A stretch of 5,187 nucleotides of DNA from Candidatus Auribacterota bacterium (lineage in GTDB: Bacteria; Auribacterota; Tritonobacteria; UBA1439), in assembly GCA_026391995.1 (NCBI GenBank), contig JAPLCY010000081.1, positions 1 through 5,187 on the forward strand, written 5' to 3'. The position numbers and the translations under genes are program-made. Of this stretch, positions 1 through 5,187 are shown piece by piece (position 1 is the first letter of the stretch; every line of letters begins with the position of its first letter). The notes under the pieces were generated by a model that made no database searches, was not told the origin of the DNA, and worked only from the letters and a program-made list of their open reading frames with translations.

Positions 1-13
1 GAGCAGAGGGTAC

Positions 14-18
14 AGGGG
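14..18 (+). promoter_or_regulatory. Candidate nusG ribosome binding site
   Basis: AGGGG ends only 3 nt before the TTG codon, which is tight. GAGGG at 6-10 leaves 11 nt, which is long. Neither is ideal, so the nusG start rests on protein alignment rather than on this site. Confidence 0.4.
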
Positions 19-21
19 ATC

Positions 22-549
22 TTGGAGAAGCGCTTGTACGTGGTCCACACGCTTTCGGGGCAGGAGTACAAGGTGAAGGAGATGCTCGAAAGCAGGATCA
101 AGAGCCACGAGATGGACAGCCTCATCACGCAGGTGCTGATCCCTTCCGAGAAAGTCGCCGAGGTCAAGGCCGGCAAAAAGACGATCAGCGCGCGGAAGTT
201 TTTCCCGGGGTATCTGCTCGTCGAGATGACATGCACCGATGAGAGTTACTACCTCGTGCGGCAGACGCCGGGTGTGATCGGCTTCATCGGTTCAGGTTCC
301 CCGATTCCGCTCCAGGAGCATGAGATACAGGATGTGCTCGCGCAGATCGAGGTGAAGAAGGAGAAGGTCAAACCGAAGATCCTCTTCGAGATCGGGGAGA
401 CGGTGAAGGTAAACGACGGGCCGTTTATCAATTTCAACGGCACCATCGACGAGGTGAATCCCGACAGGGGCAGGCTCAAGGTCCTTGTCACGATCTTCGG
501 CAGGAGCACGCCGGTGGAGCTCGAGTACTGGCAGGTGGAGAAAGGGTAA
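22..549 (+). CDS. nusG: Transcription termination/antitermination factor NusG
   Basis: NusG binds the RNA polymerase clamp through its N-terminal (NGN) domain and contacts ribosomal protein S10 or Rho through its C-terminal KOW domain. The 175-residue product has both. The NGN domain covers about residues 1-115, with [11 protein letters not shown] at the start and [10 protein letters not shown] and [11 protein letters not shown] further in. The KOW domain covers about 122-175, with [11 protein letters not shown] and the loop [10 protein letters not shown], whose Phe159 and Arg161 match the S10/Rho-contacting Phe and Arg of E. coli NusG. Length is normal and there is no inserted domain. The TTG start was chosen because it gives the family-typical MEKR.YVVHT beginning. 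The frame is open upstream to the window edge (codons GAG CAG AGG GTA CAG GGG ATC), so an earlier start outside the window cannot be excluded. The usually conserved Trp before YVV is Leu here. It heads the visible gene cluster; secE usually precedes it but is not in view. Confidence 0.97.
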   Translation: MEKRLYVVHTLSGQEYKVKEMLESRIKSHEMDSLITQVLIPSEKVAEVKAGKKTISARKFFPGYLLVEMTCTDESYYLVRQTPGVIGFIGSGSPIPLQEHEIQDVLAQIEVKKEKVKPKILFEIGETVKVNDGPFINFNGTIDEVNPDRGRLKVLVTIFGRSTPVELEYWQVEKG

Positions 550-574
550 CGAAAAAAGCTGTAAGCACACCGTA

Positions 575-590
575 GCGCCGCAGCGCCGCA
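575..590 (+). repeat. 8-bp perfect tandem duplication
   Basis: GCGCCGCA occurs twice back to back (575-582 and 583-590) in the left flank of the palindrome. It disrupts what would otherwise be a continuous stem between GTAGCG and CACACT. It looks like a small slippage duplication within the element. Confidence 0.7.
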
Positions 591-607
591 CACTAAAGTG
601 TGCGCTA
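587..607 (-). repeat. Palindromic intergenic repeat, copy 1
   Basis: The core cgcacactaaagtgtgcg (587-604) is a perfect palindrome with 8-bp arms around AA. Read on the minus strand from 607 to 587, the 21-nt unit is TAGCGCACACTTTA followed by GTGTGCG. It matches 2358-2378 on the plus strand at 20 of 21 positions. This resembles REP-type palindromic intergenic repeats. No transposase (RAYT) gene is in the window. Confidence 0.8.
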
Positions 608-634
608 CAGTATGCGGGCCGTGTGCGAACGTAG

Positions 635-640
635 AAGGGG
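635..640 (+). promoter_or_regulatory. rplK ribosome binding site
   Basis: AAGGGG lies 6 nt before the GTG at 647. It supports this start, which gives the canonical L11 N-terminus MAKQVT. Confidence 0.8.
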
Positions 641-646
641 AAAGAC

Positions 647-1075
647 GTGGCAAAACAGGTAACGGCACTTATCAAGTTACAGATTCCGGCGGGACAGGCG
701 AATCCTGCGCCCCCGGTCGGGCCGGCCCTCGGTCAGCACGGCGTCAATATCATGGAGTTCTGCAAACAATTCAATCTTGCCACGAAGGACAAGGGCGGCC
801 TGGTGATCCCCGTGCTTATCTCGGTGTATACGGACAGGTCATTCACCTTTGTGCTCAAGTCGCCCCCGGCGGCGGTGTTGCTGAAGAAGGCTGCCGGGCT
901 CGCCGTTGGCTCAGGCACCGCCGGCAAGGAGACGATCGGGAAGGTTACCCGCAGCCAGGTCCGGGAGATTGCGAAGCAGAAGGCGGCGGATCTCACCTCC
1001 GCGAATGAGGCGGCCGCCGTGCGGATCATCGAGGGGACGGCGAGGAGCATGGGCATCGAGGTGGTCGAGGGTTAA
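647..1075 (+). CDS. rplK: 50S ribosomal protein L11
   Basis: L11 binds the GTPase-associated region of 23S rRNA at the base of the L7/L12 stalk and takes part in factor-dependent GTP hydrolysis. The product has 142 residues, the normal length. The N-terminal domain carries [17 protein letters not shown] and [12 protein letters not shown], the proline-rich region that forms the thiostrepton-binding surface in known L11 proteins. After the DRSFTF and [14 protein letters not shown] linker region, the C-terminal rRNA-binding domain includes [12 protein letters not shown] and the family-typical ending [16 protein letters not shown] is used as the start, with a good Shine-Dalgarno upstream. It follows nusG after 97 nt and precedes rplA by 20 nt, so it is almost certainly co-transcribed with rplA. 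Confidence 0.98.
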   Translation: MAKQVTALIKLQIPAGQANPAPPVGPALGQHGVNIMEFCKQFNLATKDKGGLVIPVLISVYTDRSFTFVLKSPPAAVLLKKAAGLAVGSGTAGKETIGKVTRSQVREIAKQKAADLTSANEAAAVRIIEGTARSMGIEVVEG

Positions 1076-1085
1076 CCGATAGCGC

Positions 1086-1091
1086 GAGGGG
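1086..1091 (+). promoter_or_regulatory. rplA ribosome binding site
   Basis: GAGGGG lies 4 nt before the GTG at 1096. It is 11 nt after the rplK stop codon, so translational coupling is plausible. Confidence 0.7.
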
Positions 1092-1095
1092 CGAC

Positions 1096-1800
1096 GTGAA
1101 GAAGAAAAGCAAGAGATACCGGAAAGGGTTGGAGAAGCTGGAACAGGGCAGGGTATACGCGCTGGCCGATGCGGTGGCATTGCTGAAGGAGCTTCCCGCG
1201 GCGAAGTTTGACGAGACGGTCGATCTCGCATTCGTGCTGGGGGTCGACCCGAAGCAGAATGATCAGCAGGTGCGCGGCACGGTCGCCCTGCCGCATGGCA
1301 CCGGGAAAAAGGTGCGCATCGCGGCGTTTGTCAAGGGGGCGGCGGTCGACGAGGCAAAGGCCGCCGGTGCTGACATCATCGGCGGCGACGAGTTGATAAA
1401 GAAGGTGAGCGAGGGATGGGCTGAGTTCGACGTTGCCGTGACCACGCCGGACCTGATGAAGGACATGGGGCGACTCGGCAAGATGCTCGGGCCGCGCGGG
1501 TTGATGCCGAGCCCGAAGACCGGCACCGTGACGCGTGAAATAGGACGGACCATCAAGGAACTCAAGGCGGGCAGGATCGAGTTTCGCATTGATAAGAGCG
1601 CCAATGTGCATGTGCCGATCGGCAAGCGGTCGTTCGCGGCCAGTGCGCTGCTGGAAAACGCGCAGACGATCATCGAGGGGCTGCTCAGGGCGAAGCCGCA
1701 GACCTCGAAGGGCATATACCTGAAAAAGTGCGTGCTCTCCTCAACGATGGGGGCGGGGATACCCGTGGATATGAAAGAGCACGCGGTGGCGCAGGGCTAG
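1096..1800 (+). CDS. rplA: 50S ribosomal protein L1
   Basis: L1 forms the mobile L1 stalk of the 50S subunit and helps release E-site tRNA. In E. coli it also represses its own operon by binding the L11 leader mRNA. The product has 234 residues, the usual length. Visible family motifs are KFDETVDLAF near residue 36, VRGTVALPHGTGK near 58, FDVAVTTPDLM near 112, LGPRGLMPSPKTGTVT near 131 (usually MPNPK, here Ser for Asn), IEFRIDKSANVH, IGKRSF and the RNA-contacting STMGAGIPVD near the C-terminus. The start is GTG, giving MKKKSKRYRKG, the normal basic N-terminus. The gene lies 20 nt after rplK and 15 nt before rplJ. Confidence 0.98.
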   Translation: MKKKSKRYRKGLEKLEQGRVYALADAVALLKELPAAKFDETVDLAFVLGVDPKQNDQQVRGTVALPHGTGKKVRIAAFVKGAAVDEAKAAGADIIGGDELIKKVSEGWAEFDVAVTTPDLMKDMGRLGKMLGPRGLMPSPKTGTVTREIGRTIKELKAGRIEFRIDKSANVHVPIGKRSFAASALLENAQTIIEGLLRAKPQTSKGIYLKKCVLSSTMGAGIPVDMKEHAVAQG

Positions 1801-1815
1801 ACGGGTGGGGACACG

Positions 1816-2340
1816 ATGAGAGCTGAAAAGAAGAGCGTGGTCGCGCGTATCAAGGGAAAGATCGAGCATAGCTCGATGCTGCTCCTCGCGGACCACACCG
1901 GACTGACGTCGAACAAGCTGAACGAACTTCGGATGCTGCTCAGGAAGAGCGGCGGAGATTTCATGGTGGTAAAGAACAGGTTGCTGAAGCGCGCGGTTTC
2001 CGACGCGGTGCTGCGGCTCCTGGACAGCTGCTGTGCCGGGCCGACCGGCATAGCGGTAACGAAGGGCGACAGCGCGGTGTTTTCGAAGGCGATTATCGAC
2101 TTTGCCAGGAAGAATGAGGCGCCGAAGGTCAAGGGCGCCTACCTCGATGGCGTCCTTCTGACGGCGGCCCAAGTCGGAGTCCTGGCCTCGCTGCCGCCGA
2201 GGGGAGTGCTGCTTTCGCAGCTTCTCGCGGGGATGCAGGGACCGGTCGCCGGCTTTGCGCGGTGCCTGAATGAAATCGTGCGACAATTTGTGTCCGTAGT
2301 CGATCAGATCGCGAAGAAGGGTGGTCAGACGTCGCAATAA
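1816..2340 (+). CDS. rplJ: 50S ribosomal protein L10
   Basis: L10 anchors the L7/L12 dimers to the ribosomal stalk base and binds 23S rRNA next to L11. The product has 174 residues, typical for the family. The globular N-terminal domain starts MRAEKKSVVARIK and contains the characteristic MVVKNRLLKRAV, followed by GPTGIAV. A C-terminal helix of about residues 140-170 (GPVAGFARCLNEIVRQFVSV region) corresponds to the segment that binds L7/L12 dimers. Start ATG; GGGGA at 1807-1811 is the Shine-Dalgarno, 4 nt away. The 15-nt distance to rplA leaves no space for an L10 leader structure of the E. coli type between the two genes. Any L10 autoregulation would need a site elsewhere, for example inside rplA. 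Confidence 0.97.
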   Translation: MRAEKKSVVARIKGKIEHSSMLLLADHTGLTSNKLNELRMLLRKSGGDFMVVKNRLLKRAVSDAVLRLLDSCCAGPTGIAVTKGDSAVFSKAIIDFARKNEAPKVKGAYLDGVLLTAAQVGVLASLPPRGVLLSQLLAGMQGPVAGFARCLNEIVRQFVSVVDQIAKKGGQTSQ

Positions 2341-2357
2341 TTGTGGAACACATGGTA

Positions 2358-2378
2358 TAGCGCACACTTTAATGTGCG
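2358..2378 (+). repeat. Palindromic intergenic repeat, copy 2
   Basis: The unit is TAGCGCACACTTTA followed by ATGTGCG. It matches the minus strand of copy 1 (607-587) at 20 of 21 positions, differing only at position 15 (A for G). The arms CGCACA (2361-2366) and TGTGCG (2373-2378) form a 6-bp stem with a CTTTAA loop. It sits 17 nt after the rplJ stop. Confidence 0.8.
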
Positions 2379-2416
2379 TTTGAAGTGCGCTTGAGATGCG
2401 TTTGAGATACGCTAAA
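2373..2416 (+). repeat. 11-nt imperfect tandem repeat, four units
   Basis: Units are TGTGCGTTTGA (2373-2383), AGTGCGCTTGA (2384-2394), GATGCGTTTGA (2395-2405) and a degenerate GATACGCTAAA (2406-2416). The consensus is about RRTGCGYTTGA. The array starts in the right arm of palindrome copy 2, so the repeat seems to have grown from it. The left arm AGCGCAC (2359-2365) can pair alternatively with GTGCGCT (2385-2391). Confidence 0.65.
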
Positions 2417-2444
2417 TAGAACCTGCAACAGGGACAGCAAAGGG

Positions 2445-2450
2445 AGGAGG
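2445..2450 (+). promoter_or_regulatory. Strong rplL ribosome binding site
   Basis: A perfect AGGAGG, embedded in GGGAGGAGG, lies 5 nt before the ATG at 2456. It is the only full-consensus site in the window. It supports the upstream start despite the long N-terminus, and it fits the need for several L7/L12 copies per ribosome. Confidence 0.85.
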
Positions 2451-2455
2451 CGGCG

Positions 2456-2971
2456 ATGACGGAAGAAACAAAAAAGGCGGAGAAGAAGGAAAGGGTGGAG
2501 CCGGCGGCCGACGTGAAGGCGATCCTCAAAAAGATCAGCGAGCTGGATGTTACCGGGCGCAAGGCCCTTGGCCTCGAGATTATCAAGAGCCTCACGGTGC
2601 TTGAGCTTTCTGAATGGGTGAAGTCCATGGAGGACGAGTTCGGCGTTACCGCCGCGGCCCCTGTTGCCGCGGTTGGCGTTGCTGCCGCCGGCGCACCGGC
2701 CGAGCAGAAAGAGGAGAAGACCGCTTTCACGGTAGTCCTCACCTCGAGTGGCGACAAGAAGATCCAGGTGATCAAAGAGGTCAGGGCGATCACCAGCCTC
2801 GGCTTGAAGGAGGCGAAGGATCTTGTCGAGGCCGCGCCGAAGCCGATCAAGGAGAACGTTACCAAGGAAGAGGCTGAGGAGATAAAGAAGAAGATCACCG
2901 CCGCGGGCGGAAGTGTGGAAATCAAGGAAGGATTAAGAACTAAGTACTCAGTACCAAGTACAAAGTACTAA
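2456..2971 (+). CDS. rplL: 50S ribosomal protein L7/L12, extended at both ends
   Basis: L7/L12 dimers form the flexible stalk that recruits translation GTPases. The product has 171 residues against roughly 120-130 for the family. Residues 1-40 are an extra N-terminal segment, Lys/Glu-rich to about residue 15. The dimerisation domain is about 40-66 ([20 protein letters not shown]). An Ala-rich hinge covers about 65-87. The C-terminal factor-binding domain is 88-157, with [22 protein letters not shown] and GGSVEIK. The family normally ends at or near this point. Here a tail [14 protein letters not shown] (158-171) follows, encoded mostly by a heptamer DNA repeat that also supplies the stop codon. 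A full AGGAGG supports the ATG at 2456. An in-frame GTG at 2513 has only a weak upstream site. Core identity is certain; whether the tail is real in the living cell is not. Confidence 0.96.
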   Translation: MTEETKKAEKKERVEPAADVKAILKKISELDVTGRKALGLEIIKSLTVLELSEWVKSMEDEFGVTAAAPVAAVGVAAAGAPAEQKEEKTAFTVVLTSSGDKKIQVIKEVRAITSLGLKEAKDLVEAAPKPIKENVTKEEAEEIKKKITAAGGSVEIKEGLRTKYSVPSTKY

Positions 2972-2979
2972 GTAATCAG
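2939..2979 (+). repeat. Heptamer tandem repeat, left arm
   Basis: Five consecutive 7-nt units follow the pattern ACNNAGT: ACTAAGT (2939), ACTCAGT (2946), ACCAAGT (2953), ACAAAGT (2960) and ACTAAGT (2967), then a decayed AATCAG. The stretch is clearly more AT-rich than its surroundings. It covers the last 11 codons of rplL, including the TAA at 2969-2971. Confidence 0.85.
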
Positions 2980-2986
2980 CGCGAAC

Positions 2987-3016
2987 CTTAGTACTTACAA
3001 CTTGCCACTTATTACT
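2987..3016 (-). repeat. Heptamer repeat, inverted right arm
   Basis: Read on the minus strand from 3017, the units are GTAATAA, GTGGCAA, GTTGTAA and GTACTAA: the same GTNNNAA heptamer as the left arm, in inverted orientation. CTTAGTACTT (2987-2996) is the exact reverse complement of AAGTACTAAG (2963-2972), separated by a 14-nt loop. In register, 23 of 30 positions between 2943-2972 and 2987-3016 pair, so the transcript could form a long imperfect hairpin between rplL and rpoB. It ends 7 nt before the rpoB Shine-Dalgarno. There is no terminator T-tract. Confidence 0.75.
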
Positions 3017-3023
3017 GCTTCAC

Positions 3024-3029
3024 AAGGGG
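3024..3029 (+). promoter_or_regulatory. rpoB ribosome binding site
   Basis: AAGGGG lies 5 nt before the ATG at 3035. It follows directly after the heptamer hairpin, so folding of that element could affect access to it. Confidence 0.8.
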
Positions 3030-3034
3030 TGAAT

Positions 3035-5187
<2,153 letters not shown>

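Larger units (their letters stand above)
565..626 (+). other. Potential nested stem-loop in the nusG-rplK gap
   Basis: Three sets of arms can pair in register. GCACAC (565-570) pairs with GTGTGC (621-626), GTAGCG (572-577) with CGCTAC (603-608), and CACACT (589-594) with AGTGTG (597-602). An 11-nt bulge (578-588) lies on the left and a 12-nt unpaired stretch (609-620) on the right. The fold ends 8 nt before the rplK Shine-Dalgarno, in the position where L1 autoregulates the L11-L1 unit in E. coli. I cannot match it to the L1-binding consensus, and it largely coincides with a dispersed palindromic repeat, so a regulatory role is only inferred. No T-tract follows, so it does not look like an intrinsic terminator. 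Confidence 0.35.

Noticed and set aside
587..604. Intrinsic terminator after nusG
   Set aside because: There is a stem but no T-tract after it, and it lies within a repeated palindrome inside a co-directional operon.
598..1008. 136-codon plus-strand frame overlapping rplK
   Set aside because: It is in another frame of rplK, begins inside the palindrome and has no family motifs, whereas L11 matches its family fully.
2391..2418. Possible promoter upstream of rplL (TTGAGA, 16-nt spacing, TAAATA)
   Set aside because: The -10 match is only 3 of 6 and the TTGA motif belongs to the 11-nt repeat, so it recurs for another reason.
2422..2432. Small hairpin CCTG-CAA-CAGG before the rplL Shine-Dalgarno
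   Set aside because: Only 4 bp; expected by chance at this length.
1741..2925. 394-codon open frame on the minus strand
   Set aside because: It runs antisense across parts of rplA, rplJ and rplL and through the repeat-bearing gap, with low-complexity Ser/Ala/Phe composition. It is a shadow of the real genes.
2358..3016. CRISPR array
   Set aside because: The repeats are short (7, 11 and 21 nt) without regular unique spacers, and no cas genes are present.

Overview
The window is a stretch of a bacterial transcription/translation operon, all genes on the + strand: nusG – rplK (L11) – rplA (L1) – rplJ (L10) – rplL (L7/L12) – rpoB (RNA polymerase beta, cut by the right edge). Each product is recognisable from conserved family motifs, and the order is the classical one found in most bacteria. 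GC content is high (roughly 60% by eye). Two of the six starts are GTG and one is TTG. Most ribosome binding sites are GGGG-type. The beta N-terminal part, with its run of basic residues before [10 protein letters not shown] and an intact rifampicin region, looks to me most like PVC-superphylum or neighbouring candidate-phylum sequences. That placement is a low-confidence impression and no database was searched.

Layout: nusG 22-549 (TTG start, reading frame still open at the left edge); a 97-nt gap with a palindromic repeat; rplK 647-1075; a 20-nt gap; rplA 1096-1800; a 15-nt gap; rplJ 1816-2340; a 115-nt gap with a second copy of the palindrome followed by an 11-nt tandem repeat; rplL 2456-2971; a 63-nt gap with a heptamer repeat in inverted arms that begins inside rplL; rpoB 3035 to beyond 5187. 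Read codon by codon, the rpoB frame stays open throughout.

Function: NusG couples RNA polymerase to the leading ribosome or to Rho. L11, L1, L10 and L7/L12 build the L1 stalk and the factor-binding stalk of the 50S subunit. RpoB is the beta subunit. Short gaps suggest co-transcription, and no convincing terminator was seen.

The genes are ordinary. The unusual material lies in the gaps. All three longer gaps carry repeat or palindrome structure and the two short gaps do not. A 21-nt near-palindrome occurs twice at 20/21 identity. A GTACTAA-like heptamer repeat overlaps the 3' end of rplL, supplies its stop codon and encodes a foreign-looking tail on L7/L12. That protein is also extended at its N-terminus. 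I see no evidence for a novel defence or mobile system; the best new lead is small repeat elements colonising an essential operon.
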